Shown here piece after piece: positions 45,353 through 53,619 of a DNA stretch of 64,000 bases. Position 1 is the stretch's first letter, and every line of letters begins with the position of its first letter. The translations under genes were made by a program, and so were the position numbers. Source of the DNA: Corynebacterium sanguinis (lineage in GTDB: Bacteria > Actinomycetota > Actinomycetes > Mycobacteriales > Mycobacteriaceae). The notes under the pieces are model-generated. The model had not been told where the DNA came from, ran no database searches, and saw only the letters and a program-made list of their open reading frames with translations. The stretch is taken from positions 1,116,001 through 1,180,000 of the forward strand of contig NZ_CP038157.1 of NCBI RefSeq assembly GCF_007641235.1, written 5' to 3'.

Positions 45353-46195
45353 TTAAGCGTCCATCTTCTGCAGCCGCGAGACGCGGACGCGCTCCACCAG
45401 GCGGCACAGGATGTAGATGCCGAAGGAGATAAACGCCACGGTCACGCTGATCGGGATGCCGGGTGCCAGGGAGAAGATCAGGCCGCCGACGGCCGCTGCC
45501 TGGGCGAAGACCACCGACCAGACGATCGCGGCGACCGGGTTGTCCGTGATCGCCACCGCGGACGCGCCCGGGGTAATCAGAAGCGACATCACCAGCAGCG
45601 CTCCGACGACCTGGACCGCCTGGGCGGAGGCGATGCCGAGCAGCACGCCGAACGCGACGGCGAAGAAGCGCACTCGCACGCCCGTCGCCGCGGCCATCGC
45701 CGGGTCCACCGAGGCGAACATGAGCGGGCGCCACAGCACGGCGATCGCGACCAGGATGATCAGCGTTGAGACGGCGAGCACGACCAGGTTCATGTTGCTC
45801 ACCCCGGCGACCTGGCCGGTGAGCAGGCCGAGCGCCACCGTGGAGTTGCCAGGGTAGAGGTAGATGCACAGGACGGAAACGCCCATGCCGAAGCTCATCA
45901 CCGCGCCCACTGCGGAATCGTTGCCGCCGCGAAGGCCCAGCATGACAAACGCGATCGCAGCCGTGACCGATCCCGCCACCGCGCCGAGCGACAAGTTCAC
46001 GCTGGCGACTAGTGCGATTGCCGCTCCCATCAGAGCCAGCTCGGAGGTGGCGTGGACTGCGAACGCCATTTGGCGGATCACCACCAACGGCGCGAGCACG
46101 CCGGAGAGGAATCCCAAAAGCGCGCACGCAATCAGTGAGGCGATGACGAAATCAAAAGACAGCAGGTGCGCCGTCTCTTCGAAGAACTGCCGCAT
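45353..46195 (-). CDS. znuB: Metal ABC transporter permease (ZnuB/AztB-like)
   Basis: A 280-residue integral membrane protein with about eight helices of the ABC-3 family, which imports Zn2+ or Mn2+. MSLLITPGASAVAI (near 205) and the start of the ABC-3 domain are typical. Its start overlaps the ATPase stop by one base (TAATG), so the subunits are translated together. Confidence 0.92.
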   Translation of the reverse strand: MRQFFEETAHLLSFDFVIASLIACALLGFLSGVLAPLVVIRQMAFAVHATSELALMGAAIALVASVNLSLGAVAGSVTAAIAFVMLGLRGGNDSAVGAVMSFGMGVSVLCIYLYPGNSTVALGLLTGQVAGVSNMNLVVLAVSTLIILVAIAVLWRPLMFASVDPAMAAATGVRVRFFAVAFGVLLGIASAQAVQVVGALLVMSLLITPGASAVAITDNPVAAIVWSVVFAQAAAVGGLIFSLAPGIPISVTVAFISFGIYILCRLVERVRVSRLQKMDA

Positions 46196-46884
46196 TAGAC
46201 GATCACCGTCTTCCCGCGCACGGAGACGACGTCGACACGCGTGCCGTAGAGCTCGCTGAGCACGTCGGTGCGCAGCACCTCGCGCGCTGGGCCAACGACG
46301 TGGCCGTTGGGGCCGAGGTAGAGCACCTTGTCAACCACCTCGAGCACCGGGTCGATCGAGTGGGTCACCATCACGATCGCCGCGGGGGCCGCCGCTAGCC
46401 GACGCACGGTTTCGCGTTGGCGGGAGGCGTCGAGCGAGAGCAGGGGCTCGTCGGCAAGCACGAGCTCGGGGTTGTTCGCAAACGCCTGGGCCTGGCGCAC
46501 CAGCTGCTGCTGGCCGCCGGAGAGGATGCCCACGCGGGCGTTGGCCAGGTGGGACGCGCCGACGTTCGCGAGCGCGGCGTCGACCTGGGCTCGGCTCGCG
46601 GAGCGCTTACTTACCACCCCGTGGCGCAGCGTCAGCGAGACGACGTCACGCGCCCGGACCGGCATGTGCGGCGGGAACATCCGCTGCTGCGGGATGAAAC
46701 CGACGCGCTCGGGCAGCTCGACGCTGCCGCTTGTTGGGCGGCGGATGCCGAGCATGGTGTTGAGCAGGGTCGACTTGCCCGAGCCGTTGGGGCCGAGCAC
46801 CGCGATGAACTCGCCCTGGTTGATCTCTAAATCGATCCCTGACCAGAGCGGCTCGGCGGAAAGTCCGGTTAGACGCGCAATCAC
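46195..46884 (-). CDS. znuC: Metal ABC transporter ATP-binding protein (ZnuC/AztA-like)
   Basis: A 229-residue ATPase: Walker A GPNGSGKST (near 32), signature LSGGQQQLVRQAQA (near 122), Walker B LVLADEPLLSLD (near 142) and switch His in VTHS (near 175). GTG 46884 has TAACAT 7 nt upstream, so there may be a second promoter inside the operon. Confidence 0.94.
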   Translation of the reverse strand: MIARLTGLSAEPLWSGIDLEINQGEFIAVLGPNGSGKSTLLNTMLGIRRPTSGSVELPERVGFIPQQRMFPPHMPVRARDVVSLTLRHGVVSKRSASRAQVDAALANVGASHLANARVGILSGGQQQLVRQAQAFANNPELVLADEPLLSLDASRQRETVRRLAAAPAAIVMVTHSIDPVLEVVDKVLYLGPNGHVVGPAREVLRTDVLSELYGTRVDVVSVRGKTVIV

Positions 46885-46891
46885 TTCGGAA

Positions 46892-46897
46892 ATGTTA
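46892..46897 (-). promoter_or_regulatory. -10 box TAACAT, internal promoter before znuC
   Basis: Ends 7 nt before the GTG of the ATPase gene, in the 14-bp gap after the znuA stop. Confidence 0.45.
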
Positions 46898-46898
46898 C

Positions 46899-47849
46899 TT
46901 AAGAATTCGCGAGCTTATCGGTCAGCGTGTTCGCGATCTCGTCGAGGTAGTCGAAGAAGTCGACGCCGCCCTGCGGGGTCTCCGCGATGTCGATCACGGG
47001 GACGTCGTTCTGCTCGGCGGCGGCGAGGATGCGGTCGGTCAGCGCCGACGGGGTTTGCGGGTTATTGATAAGCAGATCCACCTCGCCGTTCTCAAGCTGC
47101 GTAATCAGGGCGGCGACGGCCGCGCTCGACGGCTCGGTGTGGTTGAGCGTGGCCTGGCGGTAGTCCTCGGGGGTGACGTCCTCGAGCGCGGAGTTCTCCA
47201 CGATCGAATCCGCAATCGGGTGGGTCTGCGCGATGCGCGCGACGGGCAGCGCATCAAGCTTGGCGTCGACGTCATCGAGGCGCTTGTTCAGCTCCGCGGT
47301 ATCCGCCTGCACGCCGTTGTCTTCCGCGGCCTTTGCCAGCTTGTCAGCGACTTCGCGCACGACCGTGGTGTCGTACCAGATGTGCTCGTTTTCGTCGTGG
47401 GCGTGGTCGTGGCCCGCGTGCTCACCCTCGTGCTCGTGCTCGTGGTCGTGGCCCTCGTGCTCGTGGTCGTGCTCCTCGCTTGACAGCGGCAGGGCGCTGA
47501 TCACGTTGGCGGGGTCGGCGGCGGTGTAGATCGCGTTGTCGTAGGTGCCGCCGTTGGCAACGAGGACCTTCGCCTGGGTGACCTTGGCCAGGTCGGCGGC
47601 GGCAGGCTCGAAGTCATGCGGGTCGGTGGCAGGGTTGGAGATCACCGCGGGCACGGCCTCGCCGAGCACGGAGCCGGCGACATCCGCCCAGACGTTTGTC
47701 GTGGCGACAACGGTGTCTGCCGCGGCCTCGGCCGGAGTGCCCGAGGCTGCGGTGGTGGTGGTGTCGGTCCCGCCGGTGGAGCAGGACGCGAGGAAGAGGG
47801 ACGTTGCGAAAACGGCTGCGCCAGCGCGCAGGGACTTGGTACCGATCAT
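46899..47849 (-). CDS. znuA: Zinc-binding lipoprotein of metal ABC transporter (ZnuA/AztC-like)
   Basis: A 316-residue substrate-binding lipoprotein with lipobox LASC (Cys near 23), a first metal His in DPHDFEP (near 78), a His/Glu-rich loop HDHEHEGHDHEHEHEG (about 127-142) and later His and Asp ligands (ENEHIWYD near 155, TIAQTHPIAD region near 208). Such His-rich loops mark zinc binders. Transcription is from a TTGAAA-N17-TTGAAT promoter overlapped by a Zur-like box. Confidence 0.93.
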   Translation of the reverse strand: MIGTKSLRAGAAVFATSLFLASCSTGGTDTTTTAASGTPAEAAADTVVATTNVWADVAGSVLGEAVPAVISNPATDPHDFEPAAADLAKVTQAKVLVANGGTYDNAIYTAADPANVISALPLSSEEHDHEHEGHDHEHEHEGEHAGHDHAHDENEHIWYDTTVVREVADKLAKAAEDNGVQADTAELNKRLDDVDAKLDALPVARIAQTHPIADSIVENSALEDVTPEDYRQATLNHTEPSSAAVAALITQLENGEVDLLINNPQTPSALTDRILAAAEQNDVPVIDIAETPQGGVDFFDYLDEIANTLTDKLANS

Positions 47850-47856
47850 GTCAACT

Positions 47857-47885
47857 ATTCAAGCACTAATGAAAAGCGATTTCAA
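47857..47885 (-). promoter_or_regulatory. znuA promoter with Zur-like operator
   Basis: On the minus strand TTGAAA (47885-47880) and TTGAAT (47862-47857) are 17 bp apart. The inverted repeat TGAAA-N5-TTTCA (47870-47884) overlaps the -35 box and resembles corynebacterial Zur sites. Confidence 0.6.
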
Positions 47886-47924
47886 TTCCGTGCAGGTAAG
47901 AGCGTTGCTGGCCCGCGGCGTGCC

Positions 47925-47930
47925 TACAAT
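47925..47930 (+). promoter_or_regulatory. -10 box TACAAT, leaderless LacI-family gene
   Basis: TACAAT ends 7 nt before the ATG at 47938. The long upstream reading frame through the znuA promoter is therefore not used. Confidence 0.6.
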
Positions 47931-47937
47931 AGCAGCC

Positions 47938-49011
47938 ATGTCACCTCGGTCCCGCCCCGCCAAAAACAGCACTCTGGCGTCCATCGCCGCCGAGGTGGGG
48001 GTGTCGCGCACCACGGTGTCCAACGCCTACAACCGCCCGGATCAGCTTTCCGACGAGCTGCGCTCGCGCATCCTCGCCGCCGCAGCGAAGCGGGGCTACG
48101 CGGGCCCGAACCCAACCGCCCGCTCGCTGCGCACCCGCCGGGCCGGTGCGGTAGGCGTCGTGCTCACCGAGCACCTGCACTACGCCTTCGAGGACCGAGC
48201 CAGCGTCGATTTCCTCGCCGGGCTGGCCCGCCAGACCGATTTCTCGCTCACCCTGATTCCCGCCGGGCCCGGTGAGAACAACCCCGCCCCGATCACGAGC
48301 GCGATTGTCGACGGCTTCGTGGTCTACTCGGTGCCCGCCGGCGACCCGCACCTCGCGGCTGCGCGCGAGCGCGGCCTGCCCGTGGTGGTGTGCGACCAGC
48401 CCGCGGACGAGGGCGTGGCGTACGTCGGCATCGATGACGCCGCCGCGATCACCCCGGCAGCGCAGGCGCTTGTCGCCGCCGGCCACACCCGCATCGGGAT
48501 CCTGGCCAAGCGCCTGTTCAGCACACCTCGCAACGGGCACGTGCGCCGCGAGGAGCTTGCCCAGGCCGACCTCCACGTGCAGCGCGCCCGCGTGTCCGGC
48601 GCGCTCGACGTGTTCGACGCCGCCGGGATCACCGACGTGCCGATCGTCGCCCGCCACTTCAACGACCGGTTAAGCGCGGCCGACGGCGCGGCCGAGCTCA
48701 TCGGCGCCCACCCCGACCTCACCGCCGCGCTGTGCACCACCGACTCGATGGCGCTCGGTGTGTTCGACCACTGCGGCGCGCGGATCCCCCACGAGCTGTC
48801 CGTGACCGGCTTCGATGGCATCGAATCCGCCCTCAACCTAGGGCTGACCACCGTCGATCAGCCGAACGTCGCCAAGGGCGAGGCGGCCGGTTCGATGCTG
48901 CGCTCGCTTATCGACGCCCCCACCCCGAGCCCCGCAGCCACCCCGCGCGAGATCCTGCCGACGCGCTTTATCACAGGGCGGACTGTCGCCGCGCCTCGGC
49001 GAGACGCGTAA
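47938..49011 (+). CDS. LacI-family transcriptional regulator
   Basis: A 357-residue regulator with an N-terminal helix-turn-helix (about 10-56, LASIAAEVGVSRTTVSNAYNRP) and hinge, then a periplasmic-binding-protein-like sugar sensor domain. Orthologues next to otsA/otsB suggest a sugar signal, but no operator can be named. The final 41 nt overlap the convergent otsB gene. A 13-mer copy lies near its end. Confidence 0.92.
   Translation: MSPRSRPAKNSTLASIAAEVGVSRTTVSNAYNRPDQLSDELRSRILAAAAKRGYAGPNPTARSLRTRRAGAVGVVLTEHLHYAFEDRASVDFLAGLARQTDFSLTLIPAGPGENNPAPITSAIVDGFVVYSVPAGDPHLAAARERGLPVVVCDQPADEGVAYVGIDDAAAITPAAQALVAAGHTRIGILAKRLFSTPRNGHVRREELAQADLHVQRARVSGALDVFDAAGITDVPIVARHFNDRLSAADGAAELIGAHPDLTAALCTTDSMALGVFDHCGARIPHELSVTGFDGIESALNLGLTTVDQPNVAKGEAAGSMLRSLIDAPTPSPAATPREILPTRFITGRTVAAPRRDA
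48905..48917 (+). repeat. 13-mer CGCTTNTCGACGC, exact copy
   Basis: CGCTTATCGACGC inside the LacI-family gene. Confidence 0.65.
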
Positions 49012-49729
49012 GCACCTGCGCCATCTCGTCCACGCCCGCGACCCGGTGTGTGGCCACCGTCGGCTTCGGCCCGACCTTGATGCCCAGGTCGGCGGGGCCG
49101 AGGGCGCGCAGCGCCGTCTCGTCGGTGGTGTCGTCGCCGGCGAAGAGGGTGGCCGCGAAGTCCTTCTTGTGCTCGCGCAGCCACGACCCTTTGGTCACCT
49201 CGATCGCGGAGAACTCCACGATGTTGTGGCCGCTGAGCACCGGGCGCCCGGGTGTTGCCAGGGCGCCGGTGCGGGCGAGGATATCCTCCGCCAGCTCGGG
49301 GTCGGTCTCAGCGAGCGCGGCGACGTGAATGACGCGCTGGTAGGGCTTGGACTCCACGAAGGCCGGCGGGGTCGCGATGGCCTCGAGCTGGCGCGCGATG
49401 TCATCGAGGTATGCGCGGTCGGCGGGGGCAAGCTGCGGGGCGCCAGCGGTCGTCTCCGCGCCGTGGGAGCCGACGAGCACCACCGGTTTCTCCAGCCCAA
49501 CGACGCGGCGCAGCCCCTCGAGGTGGCGGCCCGACAGCACGGCGACCTGGGTGCCCGGCAGCGCCATCAGCGTTCGCGCGGCGCGCAGCGCCTCGGGGTT
49601 GGGGGTCACCGCGTAGGCGTCCGGGCCGAGCTCGCAGATCGTGCCGTCGAAGTCGAGGCACACCAGCAGCGTGTCGGCGCGCGCGATGCGCTCAATCTCG
49701 TCCGCAAGCGCGCGGTGGCCGGCCGTCAC
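48971..49729 (-). CDS. otsB: Trehalose-6-phosphate phosphatase
   Basis: A 252-residue HAD-family phosphatase that makes trehalose. DFDGTI (near 26) holds the nucleophile Asp, GSHGAE (near 88) and GDDTTDE (near 198) are family motifs. Its GTG start overlaps the stop of the upstream lipoprotein gene (GTGA), so otsA, lipoprotein and otsB form one operon. Trehalose here serves as compatible solute and mycolate carrier. Confidence 0.95.
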   Translation of the reverse strand: MTAGHRALADEIERIARADTLLVCLDFDGTICELGPDAYAVTPNPEALRAARTLMALPGTQVAVLSGRHLEGLRRVVGLEKPVVLVGSHGAETTAGAPQLAPADRAYLDDIARQLEAIATPPAFVESKPYQRVIHVAALAETDPELAEDILARTGALATPGRPVLSGHNIVEFSAIEVTKGSWLREHKKDFAATLFAGDDTTDETALRALGPADLGIKVGPKPTVATHRVAGVDEMAQVLTRLAEARRQSAL

Positions 49730-50172
49730 AGCGCCATCACCCTGATCGAGGGCCTGTCGATCGCATCCGACACGACGGTGAGGGTTGCCTCCTTGTCGTT
49801 GAGTTTGCGCACGTCGAACGCCGCTCCGGGGGTCAACAGCGAGGTCAGCGTGTCGTGCACGTAGCGGGAGCCACCGATGCAGCCGTCGGCGTCGGCGACT
49901 TCGACGTCGACAAGCGTGAGCCGCTCGCTCGTCTGCTCCACCTTCGCGCGCAGGGGAGCGCAGCCCGTCATCGCGTTCATGGAATCGCCCGCGATGCGTA
50001 GCGACGCCTTCCCCGCCGCGTCGGCGGGCAACCCGCCCGGGGTGCCGGGGTCGGTGTACAGCGCCACGACCTGCCAGGTGGCTCCGCTGAGCCCGGTGGT
50101 GTCGGCGTCGCCGGCGCAGCCGCCCAAGGTGAGCGCGGCTGAGGCGAAGGCGGCGAGGGCGGCTTTCCTCAC
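49726..50172 (-). CDS. META/HslJ-like lipoprotein between otsA and otsB
   Basis: A 148-residue secreted lipoprotein with lipobox LGGC (Cys near 19) and a small domain starting GATWQVVALY and containing NAMTGCAPLRAKVE, the pattern of META/HslJ domains. GTG 50172 overlaps the otsA stop (GTGA) and its stop overlaps the otsB start. A conserved hypothetical gene occupies this place in C. glutamicum. Its role in trehalose metabolism is unknown. Confidence 0.75.
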   Translation of the reverse strand: MRKAALAAFASAALTLGGCAGDADTTGLSGATWQVVALYTDPGTPGGLPADAAGKASLRIAGDSMNAMTGCAPLRAKVEQTSERLTLVDVEVADADGCIGGSRYVHDTLTSLLTPGAAFDVRKLNDKEATLTVVSDAIDRPSIRVMAL

Positions 50173-51455
50173 AGCGCCTCCAGGAAGGTTCGCGCCCACC
50201 GCGCGACGTCGTGCTCGGTCACGCGCGCGTGCATCGCCCGCATCGCGTTGGCGTCGCCACCTAGAGCCGACAGGATCGCCTGCTCGATAGATTCCAGGTC
50301 GAAGGGGTTGCACAGATACGCCCGGTGTAGCTCCACTGCGGCGCCCGCGAACTCGGAGAGCACCAACGCTCCGTCGCCTAGCGGGTGGCAGGAGACGTAC
50401 TCCTTGGCCACCAGGTTCATCCCGTCCTTGAACGGGGTGACCAGCATGACGTCGGCCGCGGCGTAGTAGGTGCCCAGGTCCTTCTTTGGCACCGGGCGGT
50501 GGATGTAGTGGACCACGGGCCACCCGACCCGGCCGAAACGGCCGTTGATCCTGCCCACGGCTTCCTCCACGTCGCGGCGCGTCTGCCGGTAGTGCTCGAT
50601 GCGCTCGCGCGAAGGGGTGGCGAGCTGGACCACGGCGACGTCGTCAAGCAGGCCCTTTTCCAGCAGCTTCTCGACGGCGAGGAGGCGCTGCAGGATCCCT
50701 TTGGTGTAGTCCATGCGGTCGACGCCGAGCATGAGCGTGCGCGGGTTGCCCAGCTTTTCGCGCAGCGTGACGACGTCCTCCCGCGCGCCGGGCACAATCG
50801 CCGCCGGGTCGATCGAGATGGGAAACGTCCCCGTGCGCGGCCCGGCGTCGCCGACCAGGGCGCGGAAGTTCGCTTCGTCCTCCTCGCGCTGGAACCCCAC
50901 CAGGTCGCAGCCTTCGAGGCCGCGGGTGATCTCCTCGCGCCACGGCAACTGCTTGAACAGGTCGGGCGAGGGGAAGGGGATGTGCAGGAAAAACCCGATC
51001 TTCAGGTCGGGGCGGGAGCGCTTCAGCATGCCCGGCACGAGCTGGAGCTGGTAGTCCTGCACCCACACCGTCGCACCGTGGGCGGCAACGGACGCGACCG
51101 CGGCGGCGAAGGTAGCGTTTACCGTCTCGTAGGCCTCCCACCACTGCGCCACGTACTGCGGGGTGACAATCAGGTCGTGGTAGAGGGGCCACAGGGTGGA
51201 GTTGGAAAACCCCTCGTAGAAGTTCTCGAAATCCCAGCGGCTCAGCGCCACCGGGTGCAGCGAGATGCCCTCGAACTCGAACGGCTCCACGCGCGCGTCC
51301 GGCTCGCCGGGCCAACCGACCCAGCAGCCGGCGTGGGCGCGCAACACGGGAGCCAGCGCCGCGACCAGGCCCCCGGGGGACGCCTGCCAGCCCGACTCGG
51401 TGCGGTCAACCGGCAGCCGGTTGGCGACAACGACGAACTTGTTGTCCCCAGCCAT
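50169..51455 (-). CDS. otsA: Alpha,alpha-trehalose-phosphate synthase (UDP/ADP-glucose)
   Basis: A GT20 enzyme making trehalose-6-phosphate. VANRLP (near 9), WVQDYQLQLVPGMLK (near 128) and VDRMDYTKGI (near 244) are family motifs. At 428 residues it is shorter than the usual 470-490. It starts the otsA-lipoprotein-otsB operon, with overlapping stops and starts throughout. Confidence 0.94.
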   Translation of the reverse strand: MAGDNKFVVVANRLPVDRTESGWQASPGGLVAALAPVLRAHAGCWVGWPGEPDARVEPFEFEGISLHPVALSRWDFENFYEGFSNSTLWPLYHDLIVTPQYVAQWWEAYETVNATFAAAVASVAAHGATVWVQDYQLQLVPGMLKRSRPDLKIGFFLHIPFPSPDLFKQLPWREEITRGLEGCDLVGFQREEDEANFRALVGDAGPRTGTFPISIDPAAIVPGAREDVVTLREKLGNPRTLMLGVDRMDYTKGILQRLLAVEKLLEKGLLDDVAVVQLATPSRERIEHYRQTRRDVEEAVGRINGRFGRVGWPVVHYIHRPVPKKDLGTYYAAADVMLVTPFKDGMNLVAKEYVSCHPLGDGALVLSEFAGAAVELHRAYLCNPFDLESIEQAILSALGGDANAMRAMHARVTEHDVARWARTFLEAL

Positions 51456-51464
51456 GGCCCGCGC

Positions 51465-51899
51465 TTAGGCCTCGTCGCCGGCGGCGGAGGAGGACGTCGC
51501 CTTCTTCGCAGCCTTCTTGGTCGCCTTCTTCGTGGCCTTCTTCACTGTCTTCTTGGCGGCCTTTTTGGTTGCCTTCTTGGTGGCTTTCTTCGCGGTCTTT
51601 TTCGCGGCCTTCTTGGCAGTCTTCTTAGCGGCCTTTTTCGTGGTCTGCTTCGCCGCTGCTGCCGGGGCCTCGTCCGTCTCGGCCTCGGCTTCGCGCTCCT
51701 CGGCGTACTTCTTGTACACGAAGCCCTGCGGCTCGACACCGAGCATGGACATCAGGGTCACGCCGTCGAAGAAGTCGTCCGCGTAGGTGGCCACGATCCG
51801 GCGGGCATCCGCCGCCGTCTGCTCCTCAACCGCGTGGATGGCTTCGGGGGAGGGGCGAGAATCGGTGATCTTGGGTGGCACTGCAGGTGTCTCCTTCAT
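51465..51899 (-). CDS. Protein with histone-H1-like Lys/Ala-rich tail
   Basis: A 144-residue protein: an ordinary acidic N-terminal half (about 1-75), then a tail of about 12 repeats of four residues (KKAT, KKAA, KKTA), the pattern of eukaryotic H1 and of mycobacterial HupB tails, ending SSSAAGDEA. Such tails bind DNA or RNA. The repeat is mirrored in a 12-bp DNA periodicity over 51501-51660. It lies upstream of otsA in the same direction, as in C. glutamicum, and has its own TAGAAT box. The GTG at 51881 after AAGGAG is an alternative start. Function unknown. Confidence 0.78.
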   Translation of the reverse strand: MKETPAVPPKITDSRPSPEAIHAVEEQTAADARRIVATYADDFFDGVTLMSMLGVEPQGFVYKKYAEEREAEAETDEAPAAAAKQTTKKAAKKTAKKAAKKTAKKATKKATKKAAKKTVKKATKKATKKAAKKATSSSAAGDEA

Positions 51900-51923
51900 C
51901 CGGGGTGCGACGTCAAAAACACT

Positions 51924-51929
51924 ATTCTA
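51924..51929 (-). promoter_or_regulatory. -10 box TAGAAT before the Lys-rich gene
   Basis: TAGAAT on the minus strand is 24 nt before the ATG and 42 nt before the GTG at 51881; a transcript from here could use AAGGAG for the GTG. Confidence 0.45.
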
Positions 51930-51943
51930 CGCCACCGCGGCTG

Positions 51944-53467
51944 TCACGTGGGAGGGTGCGTGAGCTTCGTGGACCCGCCGCGCTTGGGTCGGGTCGCGCG
52001 CCGGGCCGCGGACTCCGCGCGGCGGATCTGCTCGAAGGTCAGCCGCCCGGCGCGCCTGAACGCGCTGTAGGGGTTGAACAGGCGCGGGCGGCGGATGCGG
52101 CGCGCCATCCACTCGCCGAAGACGACGCCGCCGGCCAGCGCCATGCACGTTCCCACCGCCACGATCAGGTTGGTCATGCCGACAACAAGCTGCTCGTTCA
52201 TGATCGCGTACATGCCGCGGTACACCCCGGAACCGGGGAGGAAGGGCGTCACCCCGGCCACGGCGGTGATCACCGGGTTGATCATGAAAAAGCGGGCGAT
52301 CAGGCCACCGGCAAGCCCGACGACGATCGCGCACGCCGCGGTGGCCATGAGCCTTCCTGTGCCCAGTGGGAGGAGAAAGACGTAGTACATGGCTGAGCCG
52401 GCGAACGCGGTGGCGGCTGAGACCAGCACGGCCGGTTTCTCGGCGAAGCAGGTCACCGCGAACGCTGCGGCGGCAATGGTGCCGCCGAGGACACGCGCCA
52501 GCGCGGAGCTGAAGGTGGGCGCGCCCAGCATCGTCTCCAGCGGCGGAAGTTGGATGCCCAGCATCTCGCCGAGCGAGATTCCCGTGGCGACGCCGGCGAC
52601 GATGCCTCCGGTGAACAGAAGCGTTTGGAAGAACCGCGCTGAGGCGGTGACGGGGGCGCCGGTGATGCCGTCGAGAAGCGATTGCACGAGCGTGAGGCCC
52701 GCGAGCAGGACGACGATGCCGGTGGCGATGACCTGGCTGGGCACGATCGTGATCCCGAGCTGGGCCGAGAAGTTGTAGAACAGAACGGCCGGCAGCGTCG
52801 CCAGGGTGCCGCCGAGGACGCAGTGGAAGAAGTAGGGCAGGTCGTTGCGCGAGAGCACCTTGTTGATGCCCATGATGAGAAACGCCGTCAGCCCGCCGAG
52901 GCCGGCCATAAAGAAGTCCCCGCCCAAAAGCGTTGCAATGGCGGCGCCCATCACCGCCCAGCCGAGCAGAAAGCGCAGGTTGCGGTAGGGGATGTGGCGG
53001 CGTTCGATGTCGTCGAGGATCTTCTCCGCGACCTCGGGCGGGGTGGCGCCGGAGCGGATCGAGCGGATCAGGCGGTCGACTTCCTGGAGCTTGTGGTAGT
53101 TCTCCGACATGTCGTTGACCACGCGGAACACGCTGACCGGGGTGCGGCGGTTGACGCCGATGATGGTGTGGATGGTCATGGTGTTGACCGTGATGTCGAT
53201 GTGGCAGTAGTGCAGGCCGTACGACGAGGTCACCGTATGGATCGACGCGCGCGCGTCCGAGCTGGTCGTGCCGTTGGCGATCAGGATGGACCCGATGCGC
53301 GCCGCGATGGTCATCACGGCTGCGACCTGCGCCGGGTCCGTCAGGTCGACGGGCGCGAGCACGGACGGGGGAGGGGAGGTGCGCACGTCGTCGATCGTCG
53401 CGACACCCCTGCGATTGCTGCCCAGGCTCTCCCGGAGCCTTCTCAACGCGTCTACCACATCCGACAC
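51944..53467 (-). CDS. thrE: Threonine/serine exporter ThrE
   Basis: A 507-residue exporter with an N-terminal soluble ThrE domain (about 60-200) and about ten transmembrane helices (about 210-445). The C-terminal stretch is basic. GTG 53467 is preferred: the frame is open to 53566, but that end lies inside the tRNA-Thr gene. The placement near otsA is that of C. glutamicum. The expelled amino acids are Thr and Ser. Confidence 0.9.
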   Translation of the reverse strand: MSDVVDALRRLRESLGSNRRGVATIDDVRTSPPPSVLAPVDLTDPAQVAAVMTIAARIGSILIANGTTSSDARASIHTVTSSYGLHYCHIDITVNTMTIHTIIGVNRRTPVSVFRVVNDMSENYHKLQEVDRLIRSIRSGATPPEVAEKILDDIERRHIPYRNLRFLLGWAVMGAAIATLLGGDFFMAGLGGLTAFLIMGINKVLSRNDLPYFFHCVLGGTLATLPAVLFYNFSAQLGITIVPSQVIATGIVVLLAGLTLVQSLLDGITGAPVTASARFFQTLLFTGGIVAGVATGISLGEMLGIQLPPLETMLGAPTFSSALARVLGGTIAAAAFAVTCFAEKPAVLVSAATAFAGSAMYYVFLLPLGTGRLMATAACAIVVGLAGGLIARFFMINPVITAVAGVTPFLPGSGVYRGMYAIMNEQLVVGMTNLIVAVGTCMALAGGVVFGEWMARRIRRPRLFNPYSAFRRAGRLTFEQIRRAESAARRATRPKRGGSTKLTHPPT

Positions 53468-53523
53468 CGTAGCCTGCGGTAGAAAATGTCGCACCCGCGG
53501 GCTTGCCGCCACCGGGCGCCGTG

Positions 53524-53529
53524 TAGAAT
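53524..53529 (+). promoter_or_regulatory. -10 box TAGAAT for tRNA-Thr
   Basis: Ten bases upstream of the mature tRNA 5' end. Confidence 0.45.
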
Positions 53530-53539
53530 CAGCCGCACT

Positions 53540-53615
53540 GCTGGAGTGGCGCAATCGGTAGCGCAACGCACTTGTAATGCGTAGGTTGCGAGTTCAAGTC
53601 TCGTCTCCAGCTCCA
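53540..53615 (+). tRNA. tRNA-Thr (TGT)
   Basis: A 76-nt cloverleaf: acceptor GCTGGAG pairs with CTCCAGC, D arm GCGC...GCGC, anticodon loop CTTGTAA with TGT at 53573-53575, T arm with GTTCAAGTC, and an encoded CCA end at 53613-53615. The 5' part overlaps the open frame upstream of thrE, not its real start. The MFS gene ends 5 bp after it on the other strand. Confidence 0.97.
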
Positions 53616-53619
53616 TGAG

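Noticed and set aside
47545..47937. Long N-terminal extension of the LacI gene
   Set aside because: It would run antisense through znuA and its promoter; TACAAT 7 nt before 47938 fixes the start.
53468..53566. N-terminal extension of thrE
   Set aside because: Its upstream end lies inside the tRNA-Thr gene; the GTG at 53467 is the best start outside it.
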